DNA of 18,028 nt from JAYSFC01 sp041913505 (lineage in GTDB: Bacteria; Pseudomonadota; Gammaproteobacteria; Burkholderiales; Burkholderiaceae_C). Below are positions 7,287 to 13,787 of the stretch, piece after piece. Position numbers and translations under genes: made by a program. The notes beneath the pieces were generated by a model. That model was not told the origin of the DNA, did no database searches, and saw only the letters and a list, made by a program, of their open reading frames with translations. Position 1 is the stretch's first letter. Every line of letters starts with the position of its first letter. The DNA is taken from positions 1 to 18,028 of the forward strand of contig JAYSFC010000077.1 of the NCBI GenBank assembly GCA_041913505.1, written 5' to 3'.

Positions 7287-7295
7287 CCGCCCCAC

Positions 7296-9092
7296 ATGCA
7301 AGCCCCCGACTCCGGCACACCGGCCGCGCCCGCCGTCCCCCCATCGAAATCCAGCCTGCGCGCGCGGTTGCGCCGCCTGGCCCCCTACTTTGGCGGCCAC
7401 CGGCTCGCCTGGGTCCTGGCCTTTGTTGGCACGCTGGTCAGCGCCCTCACCGAACCCCTGATTCCTGCCTTGCTCAAGCCGCTGCTCGACAGCGGCTTCA
7501 CCGAAGGCACGCTGGACTTGTGGCTGGTGCCCGTGGCCATCATCGGCGTGTTCGTGGTGCGCGGCCTGGCTCAGTTCGTGAGCCAATACGCCCTCACGCG
7601 GATTGCCAACGAAGGCATGCTGCTGCTGCGCAAAGCTCTTTTCGATCGGCTGCTCGGCGCAGAGATGGCGCTGTTTTCGCGCCAGTCCGCCAGCGCGCTC
7701 TCGAACACCGTGGTGTACGAGGTGCAGACGGGCGCCACGCTGCTGGTGCAGGCCATCATGGGCATTTCACGCGATGGCTTCACACTCATCGCCTTGCTGG
7801 GCTACCTGCTGTACATCAACTGGCAGCTCACGCTGATCGTTGCCGTGGTGGTGCCAGGCGTGGCCTGGATCATGAAAACACTGTCGCGGCGCCTCTACAG
7901 CATCACCAAGAGCAGCCAGCAGGCCACCGACGAACTGGCCTATGTGGTCGAGGAAAACGTGCTCGCCCACCGCATGGTGCGCCTGCACGGCGCCCAGCCC
8001 ATGCAGGCCGCGCGCTTTGGCCGTCTGAGCCACAGCCTGCGCCGCCTTGCGATCAAGGCCACCATAGCCTCTGCCGCCATGACACCACTCACGCAGTTGC
8101 TGGCGGCGGGCTCACTGTCGGCGGTGATCTGCGTCGCCCTCTGGCAAAGCCGCACGGCCGGGGCCGGCACCCACACCATCACGGTGGGGGGCTTCGCCGC
8201 ATTCATCACGGCCATGCTCATGCTGATCGCACCGATCCGCCGCCTGGCCGATGTGGCCAACCCGCTCACACGCGGCGTGGCAGCGCTGGAGCGCGGACTG
8301 CGGCTCATCAACGACACCGGCACCGAAACCAGCGGGACCCAGGCACCGGCCGCGGTGCGCGGCGCGATCGAACTGCGTGACGTTACAGTGTCCTTCCGTG
8401 CCGACCAGGCCCCGGCGCTCGACCGCGTGAACCTCACCGTGCAACCAGGCGAAGTCGTGGCCCTCGTGGGCCCCTCGGGTGCGGGCAAGACCACGCTCGT
8501 GAACCTGCTGCCGCGATTCGTGTTGCCCGATGCCGGCGAAATCCTGCTCGACGGATACCCCTTGCCCGAGTGGCGGCTCGACAGCCTGCGCGCCCAGTTC
8601 GCCATGGTGAGCCAGGACGTGGTGATGTTCAACACAAGCATCGCAGCCAACGTGGCCTTGGGCGGCACGATGGACGAAGACCGCGTCCGGGCCTGTCTCG
8701 AGGCCGCGAACCTCGCCAAGCATGTGGCCGGCCTGCCACAGGGCATCCATACGCTGGTGGGCCACAACGCCACGCAGCTCTCGGGCGGACAGCGCCAGCG
8801 GCTGGCCATCGCGCGGGCGCTCTACAAGGACGCCCCCATCCTGATCCTCGACGAAGCCACATCGGCACTCGACACCGAGTCCGAGCGGCTGGTGCAGGAC
8901 GCCCTGCAGCACCTCATGCAGGGCCGCACCACCCTGGTCATTGCCCATCGCCTGTCCACCATCGAACACGCGGACCGTGTGGTGGTCATGGAGCACGGGC
9001 GCATCGCCGAGCAGGGCACCCATGCCGCGCTGCTCGCCCAGGGCGGGATCTATGCGCGGCTGCAGAGCCGCGGTCTCGGGGCCTCGGGCTGA
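7296..9092 (+). CDS. msbA: MsbA-type lipid A export ABC transporter (fused permease/ATPase)
   Basis: This 598-residue half-transporter should work as a homodimer that flips lipid A-core across the inner membrane. Six hydrophobic segments lie near residues 37-60, 75-95, 153-174, 176-193, 256-283 and 296-314. The ATPase domain follows, with Walker A GPSGAGKT at 392-399, Q-loop Gln440, signature LSGGQ at 495-499, Walker B ILILDE at 515-520, D-loop SALD at 523-526 and switch His551. The length is close to E. coli MsbA (582). An Ala/Pro-rich N-terminal extension of about 20 residues is present. It is divergent from tolB (135 bases apart) and convergent with the ankyrin gene. Other MsbA-like exporters are hard to exclude by sequence, but an envelope lipid role fits best. 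Confidence 0.85.
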   Translation: MQAPDSGTPAAPAVPPSKSSLRARLRRLAPYFGGHRLAWVLAFVGTLVSALTEPLIPALLKPLLDSGFTEGTLDLWLVPVAIIGVFVVRGLAQFVSQYALTRIANEGMLLLRKALFDRLLGAEMALFSRQSASALSNTVVYEVQTGATLLVQAIMGISRDGFTLIALLGYLLYINWQLTLIVAVVVPGVAWIMKTLSRRLYSITKSSQQATDELAYVVEENVLAHRMVRLHGAQPMQAARFGRLSHSLRRLAIKATIASAAMTPLTQLLAAGSLSAVICVALWQSRTAGAGTHTITVGGFAAFITAMLMLIAPIRRLADVANPLTRGVAALERGLRLINDTGTETSGTQAPAAVRGAIELRDVTVSFRADQAPALDRVNLTVQPGEVVALVGPSGAGKTTLVNLLPRFVLPDAGEILLDGYPLPEWRLDSLRAQFAMVSQDVVMFNTSIAANVALGGTMDEDRVRACLEAANLAKHVAGLPQGIHTLVGHNATQLSGGQRQRLAIARALYKDAPILILDEATSALDTESERLVQDALQHLMQGRTTLVIAHRLSTIEHADRVVVMEHGRIAEQGTHAALLAQGGIYARLQSRGLGASG

Positions 9093-9117
9093 AGAGCGTC
9101 AGGCCAGAGTCGCCGCT

Positions 9118-9792
9118 CTACCACTTGCCCCGATTTGGCTGTCGGCCACGGATGGCCGCGGCAATCTGGTCTGCCAGGTCCTTGCGCTGCGCACGCAGCG
9201 CAAAATCCACGGCCGTGAGACCCAGCTGATTCTTGAGCGTGGGATCGGCCCCTTCGTCCAGCAGCAGCTTCGCGGACTCGCGCGTGCCGTACTGCGCCGC
9301 GAGCATCAGGGGCGTGCTGCCGTTGGGCGAGGCTGCATCGATATAGGCATGGTTCTCGAGCAGCAGCGCGATCATGGCCGGCTGCGATGCTCCCGTGCCC
9401 GAAGCCGCGTAGTGCAACGGCGTCCAGCCGGTCTTGTTCACGTCGGCATCAAGCTCGATGAGCGCACGGGCCGCGTCCTGGTAGCCCTTGATGGCCGCGA
9501 TCATGAGAGCGCTTTCGCCCTGCGCGTTGCGCTGCTCCACCGTGATGCCGCGCGCCTTCAGCAAGGCATTGAAGGCCTGGAACGATCCGAGCTGCAGCGC
9601 CAGCACCAGCCCTGGGCGGCCCTTGGGGTCGGTGGTGTTGGGATCGAAACCGCGCCGCAACAGCGCTGTGATGGTGTCGGCCTCATCGCGGTGGATGGCC
9701 GTGAAGAAGTCGTCGTATGAGCCCGCCCAGGCGCCGCGCGCGCCCAGCACCAGCGCCACTGCCCCCGCGAGGAACCGCCGTCGCGCCGTCAT
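9118..9792 (-). CDS. Exported ankyrin repeat protein
   Basis: The 224-residue product starts with MTARRRFLAG and a hydrophobic core ending at Ala-Trp-Ala (residue 23), a signal peptide with a twin-arginine-like RRRFL. The mature part is built of ankyrin repeats, roughly at residues 27-55, 58-88 (degenerate), 91-118, 121-153 (TGWTPLHYAA), 157-186 (NGSTPLMLAAQYG) and a final capping repeat from 190. Ankyrin repeats bind proteins; the partner is not evident. Its ATG overlaps the tatD stop by four bases (ATGA), making it the last gene of the mltG-tmk-holB-pilZ-tatD run. It converges with the msbA-type gene, leaving 25 bases between stops with no obvious terminator. Confidence 0.88.
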   Translation of the reverse strand: MTARRRFLAGAVALVLGARGAWAGSYDDFFTAIHRDEADTITALLRRGFDPNTTDPKGRPGLVLALQLGSFQAFNALLKARGITVEQRNAQGESALMIAAIKGYQDAARALIELDADVNKTGWTPLHYAASGTGASQPAMIALLLENHAYIDAASPNGSTPLMLAAQYGTRESAKLLLDEGADPTLKNQLGLTAVDFALRAQRKDLADQIAAAIRGRQPNRGKW

Positions 9793-10595
9793 GCTGCCAC
9801 TCCGGTGAACAAGGCTTCAAAGTTGCGGCTCGTGGCCTCTGCCACGGCCTCCACGTTCACGCCGCGCACGGCGGCGATCTGCCGTGCCACGAACGGCACG
9901 TAGGCCGGCGTGTTCGTCTTGCCACGGTACGGCACCGGTGCCAGGTAGGGGCTGTCGGTTTCGATCAGCATGCGGTCCATCGGCACGAAAGCGGCCACGT
10001 CGCGCAGCTCCTGCGCGCTCTTGAAGGTAACAATGCCCGAGAACGAGATGTAGTAACCCAGGTCGAGCGCAGCCCGCGCCACGGCCATCGACTCTGTGAA
10101 ACAGTGGAACACGCCGCCCGCGCGGTTGCCAGCACCGTCCTCGCCCTCTTCGCGCAGGATGGCCAGCGTGTCATCGGAGGCGCTGCGCGTGTGGATTACG
10201 AGCGGCTTGCCCACCGCGCGCGCGGCGCGGATGTGGGTGCGAAAGCGTTCGCGCTGCCATTCCAGGTCGGCAATGCTGCGCCCGCCCTTGCGATCCTCCA
10301 TGCCGTAGTAGTCGAGCCCCGTTTCGCCGATGGCGACCACGCGCGGCAGCCCGGCGTGCTCCTGAAGGGACTGCACCGAGGGCTCTGTCACCCCTTCGTT
10401 GTCGGGGTGCACGCCCACGGTGCACCAGAAATTGTCATGCGCGAGCGCCAGCGCATGCACATCGGCGAATTCCTCCATGGTCGTGCAGATGCACAACGCG
10501 CGGTCCACCTGGGCGTCAGCCATGGCCTGGCGGATGGCGGGAAGCTGGCTCTGCAGCTCTGGAAACGTGAGGTGGCAGTGGGAATCGACAAACAT
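9789..10595 (-). CDS. tatD: TatD-family metal-dependent DNase
   Basis: TatD-family proteins are TIM-barrel metallohydrolases with 3'-5' exonuclease or DNA-repair activity in the cytoplasm. This 268-residue protein carries the full ligand set: HCH (His6, His8), GETGLDYY with Glu91, IHTR with His135, FHCF with His164, and ETDSPYLAP with Asp214. The ATG at 10595 gives the canonical MFVDSHCHL start, although there is no clear Shine-Dalgarno sequence. It follows pilZ after 68 bases containing a hairpin and overlaps the ankyrin gene by four bases. The holB-pilZ-tatD order is also known from Pseudomonas aeruginosa. The closest paralogue type (YcfH rather than TatD itself) is likely from that context but not proven. 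Confidence 0.93.
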   Translation of the reverse strand: MFVDSHCHLTFPELQSQLPAIRQAMADAQVDRALCICTTMEEFADVHALALAHDNFWCTVGVHPDNEGVTEPSVQSLQEHAGLPRVVAIGETGLDYYGMEDRKGGRSIADLEWQRERFRTHIRAARAVGKPLVIHTRSASDDTLAILREEGEDGAGNRAGGVFHCFTESMAVARAALDLGYYISFSGIVTFKSAQELRDVAAFVPMDRMLIETDSPYLAPVPYRGKTNTPAYVPFVARQIAAVRGVNVEAVAEATSRNFEALFTGVAA

Positions 10596-10608
10596 GGGAC
10601 TTCAAAAG

Positions 10609-10643
10609 CAGCGATGCCGACCGGCACGCGGCGGGTCGGCATC
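10609..10643 (-). terminator. Hairpin between pilZ and tatD
   Basis: GATGCCGACC (10613-10622) pairs perfectly with GGTCGGCATC (10634-10643) across an 11-base loop. Read on the minus strand, the stem is followed by GCTGCTTTTGAAG, a short T-run five bases after the stem. It may partly terminate transcription or protect the upstream mRNA, so tatD and the ankyrin gene could be made at a lower level than mltG-pilZ. Confidence 0.45.
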
Positions 10644-10663
10644 AGGGGAAAGAGCGGGAGGCG

Positions 10664-11023
10664 TCAAATGGTCTGGGTCGGGCGGTCGGAGCCCAGCGCA
10701 GTGCCCAGAATTTCCTCGATCCTGGCCTTGAGCTGCCGCGACTTATCGTCCTTGGGAAACTGGATACCTACGCCTTGCGTCCGGTTGCCCGAGGCCCGCG
10801 CGGGCGTCACCCAGGCCACGCGGCCCGCCACGGGATAGCGCTGCGTGTCCTCGGGCAGCGTGAGCAGCACGTACACGTCGTCACCCAGGCGGTACTCGCG
10901 CGTGGTGGGCACGAAAATGCCGCCCTCGTTGAAGAACGGAATGTACGCTGCGTACAGGGCCGCCTTTTCCTTGATGGCCAGCTGCATGACGCTGGGACGC
11001 GGCGCGGTGGAGGGACTGCTCAT
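10664..11023 (-). CDS. pilZ: Type IV pilus protein PilZ
   Basis: The 119-residue protein matches the founding PilZ of the family (PA2960 type), needed for type IV pilus assembly. It shows LAIKEKAALYAAYIPFF, NEGGIFVPTTREYRLGD, VAGRVAWVTP and a SDRPTQTI end, all close to the Pseudomonas protein from memory. It lacks the N-terminal RxxxR that other PilZ domains use for cyclic di-GMP, as expected for this branch; PilZ instead acts through PilB and the FimX regulator in Xanthomonas and Pseudomonas. I chose ATG 11023, which leaves 16 bases after the holB stop. An upstream ATG at 11080 would overlap holB by 41 bases and adds residues not seen in the family. The ribosome binding site is weak. Confidence 0.9.
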   Translation of the reverse strand: MSSPSTAPRPSVMQLAIKEKAALYAAYIPFFNEGGIFVPTTREYRLGDDVYVLLTLPEDTQRYPVAGRVAWVTPARASGNRTQGVGIQFPKDDKSRQLKARIEEILGTALGSDRPTQTI

Positions 11024-11039
11024 GGTCGGTGGGGACGTC

Positions 11040-12056
11040 TCAATGACGCGAGTGTAGTGCGTGGCGCGCCTGGGCCACAAGCGCCTCCAGCATCAGGCCG
11101 GTGTTGAACGGATGCTCGGCCGTGCGCGCCGCACGTGCAAGCGCCCGCGACCAGCGGGCCAGGGCCGGCAACGGCGGCGCAGGCGGCAGGTCGGCCGCAG
11201 CGAAATAGCGCGGCGCGGCGCCTGCGGCGCTGGCCAGCAGGTCGTGGCAAAGCTTTTGCAGCGCGTCAATGGCCTGCGCGGGGGTCGCGTCGGACAGGGC
11301 AGACACGTCGCCGCGCGCCACCGCCTTGGGCAGCAGCGCCCAGGCGGCCGGGCTGCGGCCCGCGGCTGCCTGGGCAAGTGCGTCCTGGGGGCGGCCACCT
11401 GCTGCGCGCAGCTGCGCCTGCGCCACATCGGCCGGCATGCCCTGACCCTGCAGCCAGGCCAGAGCTTCTTCCTCCGAGGGCCACAGCATGGTGTGGCCCA
11501 GGCAACGGCTGCGGATCGTGGGCAGCAGCAGGTGCGCGGCCTCACTCGCCAGCACGAAGCGCACGTCGCCGGGCGGCTCCTCCAGCGTTTTGAGCAACGC
11601 GTTGGCCGTCACGGTGTTCATCTGCTCGGCCGGATAGACGAGCACGGCCTTGCCGCGGCCCCGGGCGGAGGTGCGCTGCGTGAACTCCACGGCATCGCGC
11701 ATGGCCTCTACACGGATCTCGCGGCTGGGTTTGCGCTTCTTGTCGTCGATCTCGGCCTGCGCCTTCTCGGACAGGGGCCAGCCCAGCGCGATCATCTGCG
11801 TCTCGGGCATCAGCACGCACAGGTCGGCATGCGTGCGCACGTCGATAGCATGGCAGCTCGCACACTGGCCGCAGGCACCCTGCGATGTCGGGGCCTCGCA
11901 CAGCCAGGCCCGCACCAGCGCGAGTGCCAGCGTGTACTGCCCCAGGCCCGACGGCCCCTGCAGCAACCACGCATGGCCGCGCTGGGCCAACAGCGTGGCG
12001 CGCTGCGCCGCGATCCAGGGCGCCACGGCGGCGTGGGGGTCTTGCGCCTCGCTCAT
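11040..12056 (-). CDS. holB: DNA polymerase III delta' subunit
   Basis: Delta' is the non-ATP-binding AAA+ subunit of the clamp loader that opens and loads the beta sliding clamp. The 338-residue protein has a degenerate P-loop, GPSGLGQ at 34-40, lacking the Lys-Thr of a working Walker A. The zinc module follows, with Cys53, Cys62, Cys65 and Cys68 (CGQCASC). Then come YPAEQMN, LLKTLEEPP at 154-162, and the sensor-1/arginine-finger-type SRC at 183-185. It lies between tmk and pilZ, the order known from Pseudomonas. Its ATG overlaps the tmk stop (ATGA), so the two are translationally coupled. Family and length are typical. Confidence 0.93.
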   Translation of the reverse strand: MSEAQDPHAAVAPWIAAQRATLLAQRGHAWLLQGPSGLGQYTLALALVRAWLCEAPTSQGACGQCASCHAIDVRTHADLCVLMPETQMIALGWPLSEKAQAEIDDKKRKPSREIRVEAMRDAVEFTQRTSARGRGKAVLVYPAEQMNTVTANALLKTLEEPPGDVRFVLASEAAHLLLPTIRSRCLGHTMLWPSEEEALAWLQGQGMPADVAQAQLRAAGGRPQDALAQAAAGRSPAAWALLPKAVARGDVSALSDATPAQAIDALQKLCHDLLASAAGAAPRYFAAADLPPAPPLPALARWSRALARAARTAEHPFNTGLMLEALVAQARHALHSRH

Positions 12057-12733
12057 TTCGGCCCCCCTTGCGAGGCCACCATGATGGCCAGCCAGCCCTT
12101 GCGTACGAAAACACCCGTGAGCTGCTGCCAGACCTGGTGGCGCTCCTGAGACGAATCGATGCGCGCAAAACGCTGTGGTGCCGCTGCGGCGCGGTCGGCA
12201 TAGCCCTGGGCTACGCGGCGGAAAAACTCCTGCGGCTGTGACTCGAAACGGTCCGGCACGCGGGCCGAGGCCAGACGCTGCGCCGCCACATCCACCGGCA
12301 GGTCAAACCAGACCGTGAGATCGGGTTCCCGCATCAAACCAGGATCAGGTGCAACGCCCGTCTGAACCATATGCTCCAAAATTGATAGCACCTTGGTGTC
12401 GAAACCGCGGCCTGCGCCTTGGTAGGCAAAGGTCGCGTCGGTGAAGCGGTCGCAGAGCACGACCTCGCCGCGCGCCAGCGCCGGCTCGATCACCTGCACA
12501 AGGTGGTCGCGCCGCGCGGCGAACGCGAGCAGCGACTCGGTCAAGGCGTCCATGGCGTCGTGCAGCAGCAGTTCGCGCAGCTTCTCGGCCAGCGGCGTGC
12601 CGCCAGGCTCGCGCGTGAGCGTCACCGTGCGGCCCTGCGCGCGGAAGGACTGCGCGAGCCCCTCGATGTGCGAGGACTTGCCGGCGCCGTCAATGCCTTC
12701 GAACGTGATGAACAGGCCTGGGCGCATCGTCAT
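12053..12733 (-). CDS. tmk: Thymidylate kinase
   Basis: Tmk phosphorylates dTMP to dTDP, the step shared by salvage and de novo dTTP synthesis. The 226-residue protein has the P-loop GIDGAGKS (13-20), REPGGT (41-46), the DRF motif with Asp95-Arg96 followed by TDATFAYQG, and an Arg-bearing LID (ARVPDRFE, 158-164). The start overlaps the mltG stop by four bases (ATGA); Met3 is an alternative start. The stretch at about 113-135 (KVLSILEHMVQTGVAPDPGL) seems longer than I expect for the family. It contains a 17-base palindrome-like element at 12373-12389, suggesting that an inserted repeat became coding. The C-terminal extension (WLAIMVASQGGPK) is also unusual, and its last codons overlap holB. 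Confidence 0.94.
   Translation of the reverse strand: MTMRPGLFITFEGIDGAGKSSHIEGLAQSFRAQGRTVTLTREPGGTPLAEKLRELLLHDAMDALTESLLAFAARRDHLVQVIEPALARGEVVLCDRFTDATFAYQGAGRGFDTKVLSILEHMVQTGVAPDPGLMREPDLTVWFDLPVDVAAQRLASARVPDRFESQPQEFFRRVAQGYADRAAAAPQRFARIDSSQERHQVWQQLTGVFVRKGWLAIMVASQGGPK
12373..12389. repeat. 17-base degenerate palindrome inside tmk
   Basis: On the plus strand this reads GCTCCAAAATTGATAGC, with the outer GCT/AGC pairs and a GATAGC arm intact. It matches the length of the ygfZ and terminator palindromes but is imperfect. It encodes the LSILE part of Tmk on the minus strand. Confidence 0.4.
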
Positions 12734-13740
12734 CGGGTGCCTTCCGTGGTGGGCTGCGGGCCGCGCTGGTAGCGGTTCACGGCCCGGTTGTGCTCTTCAA
12801 GCGTGGCGCTGAAATGGCTCGACCCGTCGCCTTTGGCCACGAAGTACAGCGCGCGCGTGGGCTCGGGCCGCACGGCGGCCATCAGCGCGGCCTTGCCGGG
12901 CATGGCGATGGGCGTGGGCGGCAGGCCCACGCGTGTGTAGGTGTTCCAGGGCGTGTCGACCTGCAGGTCGCGCTTGCGCAGGTTGCCGTCAAACTTCTCA
13001 CCCAAGCCGTAGATCACCGTGGGGTCGGTCTGCAGCAGCATGCCCGCGCGCAGGCGGTTGCTGAACACGCCGGCAATCAATGCACGGTCGCTCGAGCGGC
13101 CCGTTTCCTTCTCGACGATGCTCGCGAGGATGAGCGCCTGCTCGGCCGACTGGAGCGGCACGTCGGGTGCGCGCTGCGCCCAGGCGGCCTCGAGCCGCCG
13201 GTCCATCGCATGCAGCGCGCGGCGCAACAGGGCCAGCTCGCTGCTGCCCTTGGGTTTGGTGTTGTCTGCGGGGAAGAAGCGCCCCTCGGGCGCTACGCCG
13301 GGGCGGCCCAGCTTTTGCATGAGCGCGGCGTCGTCAAGCACGGAGGCGTCGTGGCGCAGCGACTCCTCGCGCGCGAGCGCCGCACGCACCTGGCGGAAGT
13401 TCCAGCCCTCCACCAGCGTGAGTGCGCGCAGCGTCTCTTCGCCGCGCGCGAGCTTTTGCAGCAGGCCGTGCGGCGAGGTGCCTGCGGGGATTTCGTAGTT
13501 GCCGGCCTTGATGAGCCGGTCCTGCCCCGAGAGGCGAAACCAGGCGTAAAGAAGCCGCGCATCGGTACGCACGCCCGCGCCCACCACATCGCGCGCCACG
13601 CCGCGTGGCGTGGTGCCGGGCTCCACCTCCAGCTCCAGTGTCTGCGCGCCGCCCAGGTCCATCGGCTCGTAGAGCCACCAGGCCGCGCTGGCAGCCAGAG
13701 CGCCGGCGATCAACAGCAACAAAACCAGTAAGCGACGCAC
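12730..13740 (-). CDS. mltG: Endolytic murein transglycosylase MltG (YceG)
   Basis: MltG is an inner membrane lytic transglycosylase that cuts nascent glycan strands and sets their length. From the chosen GTG at 13740 it has 336 residues. There is one N-terminal membrane anchor at about 3-22, then a LysM-like subdomain (about 35-100, with AGNYEIPAGTSPHGLLQKL). The YceG catalytic domain has Glu210 in LASIVEKETG, followed by FSNRL, LQTDPTVIYG and VDTPWNTY...GLPPTPI. No ATG exists at a sensible place. The frame stays open upstream, but a longer start would extend through the ygfZ 5' end, so the GTG just before the membrane segment is preferred. It is the first gene of the tmk-holB-pilZ-tatD run and diverges from ygfZ. 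Confidence 0.92.
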   Translation of the reverse strand: MRRLLVLLLLIAGALAASAAWWLYEPMDLGGAQTLELEVEPGTTPRGVARDVVGAGVRTDARLLYAWFRLSGQDRLIKAGNYEIPAGTSPHGLLQKLARGEETLRALTLVEGWNFRQVRAALAREESLRHDASVLDDAALMQKLGRPGVAPEGRFFPADNTKPKGSSELALLRRALHAMDRRLEAAWAQRAPDVPLQSAEQALILASIVEKETGRSSDRALIAGVFSNRLRAGMLLQTDPTVIYGLGEKFDGNLRKRDLQVDTPWNTYTRVGLPPTPIAMPGKAALMAAVRPEPTRALYFVAKGDGSSHFSATLEEHNRAVNRYQRGPQPTTEGTR

Positions 13741-13773
13741 AACCCTAGCGGCCCGTATGAAATAGGACCGGGC

Positions 13774-13781
13774 ATCATAAT
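13774..13781. promoter_or_regulatory. Overlapping divergent -10 boxes between mltG and ygfZ
   Basis: The plus strand reads CATAAT at 13776-13781, six bases before the ygfZ ATG. The minus strand reads TATGAT at 13779-13774, 33 bases before the mltG GTG. Each is a 5/6 match to TATAAT and they share four bases, so polymerase could use only one direction at a time. No convincing -35 boxes are visible. Confidence 0.4.
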
Positions 13782-13787
13782 TCAGCC

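Noticed and set aside
7161..7586. Long N-terminal extension of TolB
   Set aside because: It would run through the intergenic region into the divergent msbA-type gene and precede a clear signal peptide.
11061..12149. 362-codon plus-strand open frame
   Set aside because: Antisense shadow of holB, with no recognisable domain and Arg/Gln/Gly-rich composition.
12790..13731. 313-codon plus-strand open frame
   Set aside because: Antisense shadow of mltG, which has clear family motifs on the other strand.
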